A stretch of DNA of 64,000 nt from Ustilago trichophora (GCA_900323505.1 OOIN01000026.1:1-64000), one strand, 5' to 3'; counted from the first letter of the stretch, positions 18,924-32,446 are shown. Made by a program: numbers and translations. Notes: generated from the letters alone by a model not told the origin.

Positions 18924-20501
18924 TCAGGTGCACTTTTCCGGACGGCGGAGGTTGTGCTTCATGGTTCTCAAGGTAGTCAAAACGAATCCAGCGTACTCAT
19001 CAAGGCCAAGCGCATCGAGATTGATGTTGGTGGCATCTTTGACTTGCTGGACGGTTTGGGCTGCCTCTGACGAGAACCTCTGAGCGGCCTTGTTGAGCCC
19101 TTCGGAGCTACTCTTGGCGGCCATGATGGCTTGCTTTCGGAACTGTGCAAAGGCGGGCGCGACAACTTTTTCGTGGTACTCAGCGGTGCGTTGTGCTGTC
19201 TGCGATGCCTGTTCTCGGACAAAGGCAAAGGCTGGGCGGACCTGTTCCTCGCTGTACTGTGCTGTGAACTCTGCGGTTCGCTGAGCGGTGTGGACGGCGT
19301 GTTCGCGCAAGGAAGCAAGGGCAGGCAGGAGCTGCTCGTGGTGGTAGCGATGGGCGAGCCGAGCAGCTTCAAAAGCCTGGGTCCTGGCGGCGAGAAGTGC
19401 AGGTTGCAGAACCATGTATTTATGCAGCTCGGCTAACCAGAAAGCCCAAGTGGTTGTCGTTGCGTTGTCGAGGTACGACGAGTCGGAGGTGAAAGGAAGG
19501 ACAGGTATATCGGGCCGCATTTGGAATGACATTTGACCTGCAAAGGTTGCGTATCGTCTGGTCTTTGATCGCAGAGGAGGATTGGAGTCATTGCTGGGGC
19601 GTTTCTTGTTACCAGCGTCGGCGCATCGGTTGCTACGGATGGTCAGACTCTTCGAGGCGGTTGGCGACTGTTGCAGGGCTACCGAGCGGCGGAGCTTTGA
19701 TGAAGTACCAATGTCAGGATTGATGGATTGTGTGTACGATGACATGCCTTTGGGAACAGACAAGCTCGAGGGCGAGGGACTTGGAGCTAGGCGGAAGATG
19801 AGGCAGTGTTGCGTGATGGCTCGCGCGCTCGAGCATCGAATAGAATGGGAGCTGAAGTAGTGGCAGGTGCAGTGAATTGGTGATCCATTCGTTACTGCCA
19901 GCCTGCATGGACAGCGAGGAAGAAGAACGGCGGGTGAAGTCGAGCAGCGTATCAGCTTTGAAACCGAGTAGAAAGGCGGCGAGGACGGCGACGAGCCATG
20001 CTGCCTTGGGAGCAGTCGTTCGCATCCTCCCGTATAGCTGGCTAGGTCCACATTGTTGCTTGTCGTCTGCTGGGGCGAGCCAATTCATCTTTTCGACGTC
20101 TCCCAAGTCGCGATCAGCGATGAAAGCAGTGCTCAAAGTCAGCTTGGACAATTCCAGAGCGGCAGCCTTGGAATCGAGCGGAGGGTCAGGGGCCTGTTCG
20201 GAATGCTGAGAGGGCGCCAGCAGGGTACACAACGAACTTGACTCAAGGTTGTATCCGTCATTTTGAAAGACGGAGACAGGGTCGGGAAAGTGGAATTGGG
20301 AAGCATCAAGGACAGCATCGAGGAGGGGCTAGGAGGTGCACTGCTGATATCTGCAATCGAGCTTGCCATATCCGAGCAGGTGGAGGATGGGACCGAGGGG
20401 CGCTCTTCGGTCTCGAGATCGACTAGCTCGAAATCGGACGAGTCGTCGGTTTCGACCAGAGAGAGGGTGTCGAAGAGGTCGGAATCGTTACTGGAAGACA
20501 T
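18924..20501 (-). CDS. Helical membrane protein with perilipin-like repeats (uncharacterised)
   Basis: Start ATG at 20501 (MSSSNDSDLFDTLSLVE). The coding frame changes around 20220-20290 and again between about 19910 and 19540, so the gene has introns I could not fix exactly (a GTAACG donor near 19892 and a TTTGCAG acceptor near 19540 are candidates). The parts give an acidic N-terminus, one hydrophobic span (AAWLVAVLAAFLLGF), and a C-terminal half of amphipathic helix with 3-4 similar units built on AxTAQRTAE[FY] (about 19170-19300). Such repeats occur in lipid-droplet and apolipoprotein-like proteins. I do not recognise a family; single-pass membrane protein with a lipid- or coiled-coil-binding tail is the most I can say. 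Confidence 0.6.
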
Positions 20502-21278
20502 TGCTACAGAGAAGCCGAAGATGGAAGAGACGAGGGGATGGTGATGAAGAAGGTGCACTCCTCTGTGCCTATCTTTGACAAGGAGGAGGGAGAGGATCGA
20601 GGAGCAGGCAGAAAAGGAATGGACCCTGACCGTGTGAAGGGAACGGTATCTACTCTGTATAGTATGCGCAGCAGTAATCTGCTCAGCCAAAATTTAGTGT
20701 GGAGAGAGGAGAGAGGAGCCAGGCGTAGTCAGACAGATGCAAATCTAATCGTTGAATCCAGGCACATTTCCAGTGTACCGGTTGTGATCCATGCGCATTG
20801 GCCAGACTTAGCTGCGCAGAACCCTGCATATGGGCAGAGGAGCTTGAATTTGGTTTAAAGCCTTCAGCCTTGTTAGGTTGTCCGCTACATGACACTTTCA
20901 TTGCAAGAAAATGAGGTTCACGTCGCAATCTCGGAAGAAGGACAAAAAGATGTTCATCAAGAGCTTTGAAGCGCACCGACATCGTCACAGCATCGCAACT
21001 ACCGATGTCAATGCTACTGTCGCAAGGTGCAATCCAGTTACAGCACACTCTACCACCTCCGCATCATCATTGACTTCTCTCCACGTACTGGTGCACTCGA
21101 GATTCGTCAAGTTCATTCACATCCTGTAGCATACCGACCAGGCCACTTCCTCCATCAACCGGCCCGAGCACGGCGTACAAACGAAACACCAGACACTGAC
21201 GCAATGAGCTCGTAACGACATCATCTTTGCATCTGCTCATTCCGCGGAACTCTCTCAGTATCTAGCGGATCTTTTGCC
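20502..21278. promoter_or_regulatory. Divergent upstream region
   Basis: Between the helical membrane protein (minus) and THO2 (plus). It contains only short frames. A run of CT-rich sequence precedes the THO2 ATG. Nothing else recognisable. Confidence 0.5.
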
Positions 21279-24200
21279 ATGTCGCTTTCCTTCGACGCCA
21301 ATCAAGACGCTTTCGTCCTAGACTGCATCTCAACATGGAGCAATCAAGGAGCGTCAGAACTGTAAGTCCCGCCAATAAGTTCGCAAGGATCACAAGAACG
21401 ACTTCGCACCGGCAATCTTTGTCTTCCTTTGTCACCAGCCTGAAATCAACTGACCTCCTGGCCACGCTCGCAACGTCACCTTCGTTGCTCGGTTCGACCC
21501 GATCTCTCTCTCTCTCTCTTGCTCTCTCAGCCAATCCTCCTTCGACCAAGCCTTCGTACGCTTAAGGCATCATCAAGACGACTCGCGTCTTTCTGCATCC
21601 TTCTCTCCGCCCTTCGCATCCAATGCCTGTCATCACGCACACCCGAAGACTTCGCATCACGGCTCCTTCGGCAGGCGAGCGAGCACAATCAAGATGCTGA
21701 TGCTCGAGCACTCTTGTCTGATGCTCTTCTAGACTCAATATGGAGCATCGACCTCGAGATAGAATCACGCAATGATCTGGCAGCATCCGAGACCCACCAA
21801 ATTCGCCGCATCCGTCGGTCTGGACCCGGAAGACTCAATACCATCACAGTCGCACGCCAACGACTTGCATCCCTGCTCAACGACCTCATATCCGCTTCCA
21901 TCCTCACAGAGGATCAGGTAGCCGAAAGACTTGAACACAGCCTGCTTGCTCTTGTCGGTCTCATCCCAAATGAAGTCTACTTCAACAAGCGCTCCATTCA
22001 ACTTCGTACCGCACGCCTCTTTAAACAGCAAAAGTTTAATCTCCTTCGCGAGGAGAATGAAGGCTACACTGCCCTCATTACCGAGGTCGTCACTAATCTA
22101 GGCCCCTCGATCATCCCTATGCGCTGTCCGAACCAAGTCAAGCTGACGACGCTGCCACGCTTGTTCAGCTCTTGGGTCGCTCTTTGGCAATGACTCGTCA
22201 CCGTGGTTGAGCAGGAATCGCCGCTGGTTCGAAATCACGGGCAGCACGCGTCATGAACAATGTCCAGGCCTCATCGGCTACTTTGACCTCGACGCCAATC
22301 GAGTTCTCGACGTCATTCTCGACCTCTTTGCCACCGAAGTCGTGCGCCACTATCCTTTCTTTCTCGCCTTGTAGCAGATCACCTTGGGCAACGCAGAGAC
22401 GCCTTCAGCATCAGCATCCACTTCCAACGGTGCCAAACCAACATGTTTGGTGGTATCGACCTTGACCTGTCACATGACTCGGGTGATCGAATCTGCGCTC
22501 ATTGCTCGGCTTCAATTCGCCCACTACTGCCATTCTGACACCAAAGAGTCCACGCCCGAAGAGCTCTACTACCTTGCTGCACTTCTCATCAAGGTTGGTC
22601 TCGTTCGCTTCGTCGATCTCTATCCACATCTCTCCCCTGGTGACGAAGGCATGAAAAACTTCAGGTCAATCATCGCCAAGCCATGGCCGCCAAAGTATCG
22701 AGCGCTCGAGCCAACGCTTTGTCCATGGCTGCTCCCCTCACCGATGACTCTGACCCTCTACCACCGCAAGGACACAGCCAAAGCAACTAGCGACGCACCA
22801 CCAAAGAACCACCATACCAACTCGTCGGTCTCTTGCGATCCTTGCTCGCCTCGGCGATCTGCGTCATGCGCTCGTCATCCTGACGCGCTATCCATGGCTC
22901 TGCTCCGCGTTCAACGAGATCGCCGATCCCTACATTCGCTCCTTCAAGTCATTGTTCAGCCAGCCTACGACGAAATCTCCTTCTCTCGCATGAACCCGCC
23001 TGCGGCAACTCCAGCATCGCCCACCGAGTCGCGCTGGGATGCAAAGTTGCAGACTGTCGTCCCACCGTCGTCAAGAGTCTGATTCTCACCCACAAGTGCC
23101 TGAGCCCGCTCCATCCCTCAACTGCCAGCAAGTCTTCTTCTATCCCCACTGGACCGACTCACTTCCAACTTGCCGCAGCCTCGATGATGTCTCCGAGTCT
23201 TTCTACCGCTCCTCAAGGTTCTTGGCGTTTGCCTGTGGAGGGATGCTGCTCTGTTGCAGAAAGTCTGCCGCCTGACAAAGGTTGGTTTCCGTCTAGCTAG
23301 CACAGCTGCGGCCTCAACTGCAGCAAGCACGGACATTTTTGATGATTGACGAGTCCAGAGGATACGAAAGTCAGATCTGGTATGAATCTTGCGATTCCAT
23401 CTCTTGCCGGCCCTCTCGCTTTCGCCTTCCAACTCTGGTATTGTGGACGAGATTTGGATGTTGGTCCGTATCATGCCGTACGAGAAACGCTTTTCTCTGT
23501 ACGGTCATGGAAGAACGATCTCTACCAGCTGCCGGAGCTTCGTGCAGCGCAGGCCGAGACCGAAAAAGAAGCAAAAGGCATTCTCAAGAGAATCAGCAAG
23601 GACAACATCAAGCAGTCCGGTCGCAATCTTGCCAAGGCATCGCATTCCAACCCCACCATCTTTTTCACAGTGGCTTTGAACCAGGTGCAAGCCTACGACA
23701 ATCTCATTCAGCCTCTGGTGAGTCGGCAAAGTATCTCTCTCATTCGAATACGACATCTTCTCGTTCAACCTTGTCGATGCTCTCAGCAACCCAGAAAAGG
23801 AACGAACCAACAGGATGGCACCAACATCAGCTTGTGGCTCAAGAGTCTTGCTGCCTTCTGCGGACTCTGTTCCGCCGCTATGCGATGATGGACTGCACAC
23901 CCATTCTGCAGTACCTAGTCAACCAGCTCAAGGCCAACAACTCGAAGGACCTGTCATCATGTCGAACTCATCACAAAATGTCCGGTATCGAACCTCTGGC
24001 CAACCTGGCCGATGCTCAGATTGCGGCGCTCACGGGTGGTCGACATCTGCACATGGAGGCCATGATGGCAGCAAATGCGCTCACGGGCAGCAAAGAACGC
24101 CTGCCTATCGCCGTTCTGGCCAGCGTCTGCTTCATGCATTAGTCGAGAGCAAGCTCTCGTGCCTTTGCTATCCTTGTTGCTCAGCAGCGCCAGGCTTGCA

Positions 24201-27200
24201 TCCACCTGGTGCCAGAAAGCGAGGCGCACCTCAAGTATCTCGGCAATCTCTACGACTCTTGTCAGGAAGTCTTGCTGCAGTACGTTGAATTTCTTTTCAA
24301 TCATCTTGAAACGCCGATTACGCCTCGCTGGTGCCATCGCTGCAACACCTCTGCGTGCGCTTTGGCATCGAACCTGCCATGGCCTTCTACATCGCCAGAC
24401 CCAAGCTGGTCCACAGCATGAAGCAGGTCGAGGCGGCGGAAGCGGCCGAAAGGCTTCGAGCTGAGCTAACAGCCAGTCGTGCAAAGTCAAAGGCGTCGGA
24501 AGACGGCAAAGCAACAGCAGACGACACACAAAAGTCAAGGAGAGGAGAAAGACGCGAACCAAGATGGTGATGTGGATATGGAGGATGTCGAGACACCAAA
24601 GACCAAGGCAATGGATTGACTACAGTGGCAAAGGGGGGAAAGGAGACAGGTGCTGCAGTGCCAACGGAGCAACGACAGCAGAGGACGAGACGGTCGCGTC
24701 TGCGGTTGTCGAGCCATGGCACCGTGGCTTATTGGACGCGATTGCAGCGGCAAAAGACATGTTGCCCGAACTGCGCACTGTAGCCTAGGTGTTCACTTCT
24801 ACGTCACTTTCTGGCAGCTGTGCCTGGCCGACATCAACGTACCCATCGAACGGTATCAGCAGGAAGTCAAACGACTCAATGCGCTCATCCGGGAGACCAG
24901 CGCCGAAGACCAGCGCAAGCGACTTCAGGACAACGTCAATCAGCTCAATGCCGAGATGAAAGACCAAATGAAGTCGCACGAGGTGACACGGAAGAGGTTG
25001 ATGGCCGAAAAGGACCACTGGTTTAGCGACAGCGCGGATCGAGGTGCCATAGTGGCGCAATTGATCCAGTACTGCCTGTTCCCACGTGCACTTCTTTCAC
25101 CAACGGACGCCATCCTTGCCGGCAAATTCGTCCGCACTGCACACAACTTGGGGACTCGAAATTTTCAAGTCTTACCGCCTACGACAAGATCTTTGTGGAC
25201 CACATCGCGGCCGTCATCTTCTCCTCGACGGAAAACGAAGCGCGCAACTACTCAAGATTCCTCTACACCATTCTGTCCGACCTCAGCCCGTGGCATCGGT
25301 CGGCCGATATATATGGCAAGGAGGCGATCGGTCAGAAACTGCCAGGCTTTCAGATGCGCTGGCAGGATCGTCACGGTGGCGAGGAGATTCCCAAGAGCGA
25401 CCTGCTGACGTGGGATCAGTTCCGCCTGATATTTTGCAAGTGGCAAGACTGCCTTCAGCGCGCCTTCAAGAGTTGCCTGGCGTCCAAGGAATACATGCGC
25501 ATCCGCAACACGATCATTGTCATGACGCGCATCTCGCCGTTCTATCCACTAATTGATGCACATGGTACGGAAATCAGCGCCATCGTTGAGTCGCTAGCTG
25601 CCAGCGAACAGCGTGGAGATCTGAAGATCCTCGCACAAGGTTTGTTAGCCACTCTAAAGGCTCGCAAGAAGTCGTGGGTCCCTTTGCACCAAGCTCGCAA
25701 GGTGGCCAATCCACTAGCTGCTGCGGCCCCATCCGAAGGCTCGATTGCGGGAGGGGAGCTGCCAGCCCAGGCACCGACTCATCCGGGACCAGGAAGGACA
25801 CTCAGGAGCGCAAGGACCAGGACAGGTCAAAAGACTTGGCAAGCATCAAAGACACCCAGGCTACGGCACAACCGAAGAAGGACAGTACCTCCTCAGCGCC
25901 CCTTCGACAAATGGTATCAGAGCCGACAAGCCATCCGAGAAAAGCTCGACTTCTGCGCCGGCCGGAACACGAGGCTCAGCTCCTCCCTCGGGACCGAGCG
26001 CACGCGGAGGGAACGCAACCAAAGTGCCTTCCAGCGCCAACCTGCCTACTCGCCCAGCGCTCACTTCGCAGAAGGCTCAGCCAGCTGATCCTAAAGATCG
26101 TCGACTGGGTTCAGCAAACCATCCACCCGTCAACGAGAGCCGACGCGGAGAGGATCGAGGTAACGACAGGGCCGATGACTCTTCCAAACGGGCTGCAGGA
26201 GATCGCAATCAAGCCTCCCTCCCATCTGGCCCAAGAGGCGACGCTTCGCGGGACAATGGCTTGCCATCTCGTCCGTCACGAGAGCCAGCGCAGGCCAACG
26301 ATCGAAATCGCGCAAACAACGGCGGAGATCGGCGAGCGCCAGTTCAGCTCATACGCGACGCAGTCGACAACAAAGGCGCATCGGCTCGTACAGCTGGTGC
26401 AGATTCGATGAACCCTCCTGTTGGACCTGCAAGCACCTCGAGCGCACAGGCCGCGCGCTCCCGTGCCGAGCGCGATCGAGGTGAGCGCTCATCGTCCGCC
26501 TCTCTCCCTGCCAACAGCAAGGACAAGGACGTCCGCGACCGAGACCGCGTCGATCGTCAAGGCGACAGAGACAAGGCACGCACCACAGAGCGCGAAAGGG
26601 AACGCGAGCGGGACCGCGACCGTGACCGTGACCGACGTGATCGTGACCGTGATCGTTCCTCTCGGGATCGGGACCGTGAGCGAGAGAGAGAGCGCGACCG
26701 CGAACGGGAGCGAGAAAGAGAACGGGCCCGAGAAAGAGACCGTGGCGGCACCGCTCGAGATCGGGAACGCGAACGAGATGACCGGAAACGTGTCGGCGGT
26801 GGAAGCGCCCAAGCAAGTCGAAATGCCACTCCTGTCCGCGACGTTGGCGACAGTGGTCGCGCAAGTGGATCCAGCACTCCCATCGCGCCACGTCGCGATC
26901 GCGAACAACAGCAGCAACTGCGCGATCGAGACTCTGCAGCAGCCACACCCACTTCGGCTCGATCCACCCCTGGCGCCGGCGCTGGTGTTGGCGCTGATGA
27001 GATCACCATTCGCGGCGGGGCGGAGCAACAAAGGAAGCGCACCTTGGTCGACCGCCTCGGTGGGTCATCTGCAGCTTCGTCCGGCGCCGCCTCACCTAGC
27101 GCTCGCACAGCGGAGCAGGATCCTGCAGCAGGCTGGGATATGGACGATTCGTCGAAGCGGATTAAAATCGACCGCGATCAATTTGCTCCCACCAGCACGC

Positions 27201-27343
27201 CAGGCCCGGCTGTTCCACGGACCACGATCGGACAGAGGCAACATCAGTCCTCTCGCAATTCCTTGGGCGGTGGCCATGGACCTTCTCGCCGCGATGGCCG
27301 AGATCGTCGCGATCGCTCTGCGCGCCGAGCTGGAAACGAGTAA
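21279..27343 (+). CDS. THO2: THO complex subunit 2 (reading frame repeatedly broken)
   Basis: Pieces of one long THO2/THOC2 protein follow in order on the plus strand. ATG at 21279; first intron starts GTAAGT at 21362. KFNLLREENEGY (about 22035) and GYFDLDANRVLDVILDLF (about 22276) are N-terminal THO2 signatures; VTFWQLCLADINVPIERY (about 24805) and the region to 25700 (TENEARNYSRFLY, RIRNTIIVMTRI) match the central Tho2 domain; the C-terminus is an Arg/Asp/Glu-rich tail (26400-26800), as in the family. THO couples transcription to mRNA export in the nucleus. The frame shifts well over ten times between 21.5 and 26 kb, often without splice-like borders, so either the sequence has many indels or the gene is decayed. 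The C-terminal 1.6 kb is one clean frame. The family is usually single copy and important, so I favour sequencing error. Confidence 0.85.
26520..26800 (+). repeat. Arg/Asp/Glu dipeptide-type low-complexity tract in THO2
   Basis: Codons CGT/CGC/CGA, GAC and GAG alternate almost without interruption, giving an RD/RE-repeat tail. On the other strand the same DNA would read as Arg/Ser repeats, but that frame has no gene around it. Confidence 0.85.
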
Positions 27344-27436
27344 AATATCATCATAAGTCACCAATCACATCCACATTCACAACCATCTCCCACACAATTC
27401 ACGTCAAAGTTGCCGGAATGAAAAACAAATGGGCAT

Positions 27437-29188
27437 TTACAGAAGGCCGTGCTTGGCCAGGGCCTCTCTGTACACTTCTGTCTGGGTCTGCTCGATCGAA
27501 AGATCGCGTTTGAGACGCTTGTTCTCGACCATGAGCTGATGCTGATCTTCTTTGGTCCTCTTGAGCTCCTTCCTGAGCAGTGAAACTCTTCGCTCTCCGG
27601 CGTCTGTGTGTGGTCGTACAGCATGTCGAGCTCCTCGTTGAACGCCTTGTGGATCTCGGTGTTCTCCAATCGGCCATCTGCTTCGAGCGTAGTCAACAGT
27701 CGCACTTGCGCTTCAGGGCCGAGACTTGGATTTCAAGCTTCGCTTTCTCCTTGATCAATGAAGCTTCTGCTTCATTGCGAGGGAAGACGGCTCGGATGCT
27801 CGGGCAGCTGCTAGCTCGGAAGTGACGTTGGTCAGATCATGCACAATGCGGTTATGCATGCGAATGGAAGAGATCCATTTGTGTCGACATCGGAGAAGAG
27901 AAACTCGAGCTTTTTGAGTCGCGAGTGGATGTGATCCCCTCTGCGCTGATGGAAGCCGTCGCGTTGAGGTCCATTTCCTTGAGCACTGAGTCGTCCCCGC
28001 GTCGCTTGCGTGGGGTTCGCGCATCGTTCTCCATGGCAGTCATGCTGCTCACAAGATCTCGACATCGCATCGGAGCAGATTCATCTCTTCCTTGACGAGA
28101 CGCAGACCATGCTCCATGGCCTCGTTTCTGCGTCGAGCTTCGAGCGATTTGGATGCAGTGGAAGAGGTGCGGGCGGGCGTTACAGGTGCTACGCGGCTGC
28201 CGTTCGATGCAGGCTGCCTCTGCTCCTGCCTTTGCGTTCTCATTTCCATGCCCACGTTCAGTTGATGTCTCGCTTTCCGAGATGGAAGGCCTTTCTGATG
28301 TCTCTTCTGTCGAGATTCGAGTCAGAGGACAGAGCGAGGAAGTGCGGTTGGTTGACGACCCCCGGCATGCCGTGTCACGCCCAAGGACGGTCGCTTGCTG
28401 AGTGAACCTTCCGCGTTGTCTCTGGAGCATCAGCGTCGCTTAATGATAAAGGCCTTTTGGTACCAGACACCCTCCTTTGACCCATCTTGGCGCTACCTTT
28501 CCCATGTGATCTGCGTCGGCATACCGTAGACACCAATGCTGGAAACGGGTCTCGTCGAACTGGCGTAGCAACATCTTCGTCCTGGTCTTTTGGCTGTTGT
28601 GGGCGGGTACTGGTTTTCGACGGATATTAAGTGGAGTCGTGGGGCCGCTGGAAAGCCAAGATGGCGATGGCGGCTCGGCACGCGGATGCGAGCTTGGCGC
28701 CGGGGAGGGGCTGTCTGTTCTCTGGGACCCGTGGGTCTCCGACCTGCGGAGCTCGGCGTCCTACAGAGTTCAACAGATTCGGCCCTCTGACGTTGCTGAT
28801 ACGACGGCTGCGTCGTCGTCTTTGTTGGGGACCAGCTCGGTGTGGAAGGTGCTGCGCTCTCGGTCCTCGCTCGAACATGGCCGCCAGCTGTACGGCCTCT
28901 GACCAACGTGCCAGTGCCATTCTTACGAGGTGAAGCCGAAGTGAAACGCCGGGACGTGGAGAGCAATGAGACGGGATCCGGTGTGGCGGCCCGAGTTCGG
29001 CGGAGCAATCGATTCTCATCCTCGTCGCGCTATCTGCATCGCAGCGGCTGGCTGCGCTTGAGGGTGGTCCTACGAAGAAGATCTGCGTCGGCCGAAGCGT
29101 CTGAAGGACCGGGGCGAGTCGTTTGGCCGCGTGAGAGTGCATCAAAAGCTCCACTGCGACTGCTGATGCTGGTGCCTGCAGTGGACAT
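27437..29188 (-). CDS. Coiled-coil protein (uncharacterised; frame broken)
   Basis: The C-terminus is certain in sense: minus strand 27437-27570 reads RKELKRTKEDQHQLMVENKR and ends EALAKHGLL before TAA. Upstream pieces in shifting frames continue the same character (FNEELDMLYDHTQTPESEE, HDLTNVTSELAAARASEPSS, ARRRNEAMEHGLRLVKEEMN), all predicted helix with heptad-like spacing. An ATG at 29188 (MSTAGTSISSRSGAF) is a plausible start, followed by a Ser/Arg/Pro-rich disordered section. At least five frame changes are needed. No family was recognised. It could be a cytoskeletal or spindle-pole scaffold, but that is a guess from shape only. Confidence 0.5.
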
Positions 29189-29325
29189 GGTCTGACCCGG
29201 CTGCTGATGGAAGCTGCGTTGCTACTGAAGGTGCTCTTGGAGGCATTGCTGTTGCTGCGGCGTGCAGGAGAACCAAAGACATCGAGGTTGGAGATGCCCG
29301 CGCTCGAGATGCTGGCGCTGCTCCG

Positions 29326-31586
29326 CTACTTCCAAAAGAAGGGAACGGCCAAAGTTTTCAAGACCCGCGGCTGCCTTGGCACGTTGTCGGAAGCCAGAAC
29401 CGGATGGTGTGCCAGGCTGACTGAGGGCGTAATGCGGATCGCGCTTCCGAAGCGCTTGTCAACCTCCTCGGACAGCTGCACAATGTGATCTCCAAGATCG
29501 GCTGAAGACAGCAGATGCGGATCGCCGAGAACTTCGCCATCCTGGGCTGCTTTGGTTCGCACCTGTGCGACGAATTCCTCCTCCATCTCGTCCACCTCAC
29601 TGATGTCAAGGAAGGCATGGGATGCGATGCATCAGAGCTGCCCAATGGCGTACGCTCTTCTGTGCCATCATCGCTCACTGAGAGAGCCACGGGGTACGAG
29701 AGGACTCAGTGGCATAGCTCTGGTGGTATGCAGATGAAAATAGATGACTTTGCGAGCGTCTTGAAGGTTGAGTTTGCTGAGGGACGCCAAGCAAGCATCA
29801 TTGGAGTCTGCTCTACGGCGGGAGGCAGGCACGATTTGCATCTCGTCTGGCAACGGCTTCGACTGGCTTTGTAAAGCGCCTTGGCCCTCCAGACACTCTC
29901 GAGGAACGCATTTTTCGAGTTTGCCGAGACGTCAGCGTCGAGAGAGGTGGAGCCCATTTGGACGCGGGAAGCATGTGTGGAGATCGTGGCTGCAGAAGTG
30001 TCGACAGCAACGTATTGGCGCAAAGATCGATTGGTCCACTTGTCGCCCGTGACATGGCTGGGTTGGCGAAGCAGAGCAAGCTGCAGATCCGTTCCTCCGA
30101 GATCCTGGCTTCGATTCCATGAGACCGATAGAACCACGGAAAGCGAGTTCGGGCCGCTTGCTAGGCGCGAGCAGAGGTGCATGGGTGCTCTTTTCGGTAA
30201 AAGTTTTCATTTGGGATGTGAGGCGGCCAATATCATCCAGGCCGACGACTTTGCGACCGCTGGTGGAAGCATGAGCACGCTTAACAATAGCAATACGGTC
30301 ATCAAAGAGAAATAGGGTGCAGTGGATGGGCTTGAGACCGGAAAAGGAAGCTGCAATGCCAGAAGACGCAAAGATGGTCGAGGGGAAAGTCGTCAACATC
30401 GATGCAGTCGATGAATGTGCGGTGGCGCTGATGAGCTCAGCGGGAATGAGTCAACGTTGCGGCTGAAGCTCCACAAGATGGCGGCTCTGCGAGTCTTTTC
30501 ATCTGTCTCACAGCTTGCGATGCGGCTGATGAGGGTGATGGCCTGCTCGAGACGGGAGCGTAAAGGGTCGCGGGGCTCTACGTGTGCAAGTATGGCATCG
30601 ATTAGAAGCTTGTATCGTGGGATGCGCTGGATGGGCTCCATGAGAAGGTCGCGGAGACCCGTGTTGCCGATGCCGGTGACGGAGTATTTTGCGCGGTCGG
30701 CAAATTCGCAAAAGGCACGATGTTTGGCCAAGGTGTTCTCGATGTGCTTTGCCTTTTCAAAGTTGGCAAAATATCGGTGTAGCACGAGAAGCAGGACATG
30801 TGATTGTACAGGACATCGCCAAGACCAGCGCGAAGAGCGTCTTGACCGTGTGATGCGAGGCGCTCGAGGTCGTTGAGAAAGGCGCGGTTTGCTCCTGCAA
30901 TCTCACCGATGTTGCCAAAGAGTCTTTGAGCTTCGTAGAGTGGAATGATGGCGGTGTCGCGATGCTTTGCACGTGTACGGAGGGGATGGCATACTTTTGG
31001 TGAAGAACATCGATTCGCTTTACGTAGCTGCGTTCGGTATCGATGAGTTCTTGAACACGGCCGAAGAGGCGTGATGGGTCAGTTTTGGAGGGCTTTGGGC
31101 CGGATGATGGCAAAGGAGAAGGCGCAGATGAGGATGAGACGGCGGTGATGCTGGAGCGCTGGATGACCTGGGCATTGACTGATTATCGTCGGAGGCTCCC
31201 AGATCTACCAACGAGTCAATATCATTGTCGTGTACAACATCGCCGAGCCATGCAGTGAAAGCAGAAGTGGCTGTGGATTTGGACAAAGAGACTGACGAAG
31301 AGGATCTCGAGGATGGGTGCTCGAGAACGACGTCAAAGTAAAAGGCACGGGTTAGGCTGTCGCTTACGCCCGAGCTGGCAAAATCGGCTTCGGAGAAGGC
31401 GGACAAGGTAGACGGGAGTGGATCCGTGGAAGGCAGGCCGTCGGGTCGTTCGGGGTGGTGGTGGCGGATGCGGTGGAAAGGTGGGGGGTGGGGCTGGAGA
31501 TGTTGGGTCGCGTGCAAGGCTGGCGACGATGCTATGACCGGCACCGATACGGGCGAATGGCGATCTTGGTAATTTCGAGGAGGCAT
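29326..31586 (-). CDS. Dbl-family Rho guanine nucleotide exchange factor (frame broken)
   Basis: The ATG at 31586 opens a Pro/Ser-rich leader. The DH (RhoGEF) domain spans about 31070-30430: it starts FGRVQELIDTERSYVKRIDV and holds the hallmark LLMEPIQRIPRYKLLIDAIL near 30600. A PH-like segment follows (CTLFLFDDRIAIVKR, about 30310), and later sequence (VWRAKALYKASRSR, about 29870) also fits a PH strand-helix. DH-PH proteins load GTP on Rho, Rac or Cdc42 at the cell cortex and direct polarity or cytokinesis. No CH or PB1 domain is seen, so this is not the usual Cdc24/Scd1 layout. Several frame changes fall inside both domains without good splice sites, as in neighbouring genes. The 3' end is uncertain; one frame stops at 29326. 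Confidence 0.77.
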
Positions 31587-32446
31587 GGCGCAGTGTCGGG
31601 CAAATAGTAGTGTGATAATGCTTGCGAACGTCAAGGTAGGGACGGATCAACCCAGGTAGGTGAGGTATGTGATCACTTTAGTGGTTGAAAAGATGCAGAA
31701 CGGGCATGCTGGGTATATGGGTAGAGCAGGCCGGATGTGGAGATGTGATGTGATGATGATGTGACGATGGTGAAGAGGTGTGAGAAGGTTATGCGGTGAA
31801 AGGTGTCAACCTGTCTCTGAAAAGTGACAAACAACACCACAACCATTGTGATCTCCACACACTGTCACATGAGACACGCGCCTTTTTAAGCTGCAACGCG
31901 CGTGCCGTCCGCATGACCGTTCTCAATGCAGTCAATATTTTTGGGGACTGCGGTGTTAGGCTACAAGTGAACAGTTGTGGTTTTTATTGTTGGAGAAATG
32001 TTGGAAATTTATTAATAAAAATGGAACTCTGTACTGTACTGTGCAGGGCTGAGGTGATGGAATCTTCTCAAAACTGGTCCAAACGCTAACAAGGAGAAGT
32101 CCGTGCGCTGTCTGTCAAACAAAAGGTGGCGCGCTCGACACACTCTCCGTGTGGCGGCGTGACGACTGTGTCCTGTGTCTGGTCGTGTCTGTGTTGGGGG
32201 GACAGAAACTGAGCTCAATCCCCGTGCACTCAACCGCTCGCTCTCTCACGCACGCACCCGCCGACTCTGTATAGCCCAACACCATTTTGTGCCACTCTCC
32301 CAATCTTGTCTTTCATCTCTTCATCTTTCCTCACATCACGCACGATCTTTTACACTCACTTCGAACCTCTTTGTACTCCAATCTCATTTCCACAAGGCAA
32401 CTTGCATCTTTCAACACTCCTCCAATCACATTTCCATCACCACAAT
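31587..32446. promoter_or_regulatory. Divergent upstream region of the RhoGEF and RRM genes
   Basis: Contains repeated TGTGATG units near 31740-31765 and TACTGTACTGTGCAG near 32033. A long CT-rich pyrimidine leader (32230-32440) runs up to the RRM gene ATG, which is typical of highly expressed fungal genes. No gene seen. Confidence 0.55.

Noticed and set aside
26489..27108. Minus-strand Arg/Ser-rich frames that look like an SR protein
   Set aside because: Produced by reading the THO2 Arg/Asp/Glu tail backwards; no RRM or gene structure around them.
31730..31770. TGTGATG repeats upstream of the RhoGEF as a binding-site array
   Set aside because: Only a few imperfect units, close to simple-sequence DNA; no independent support.
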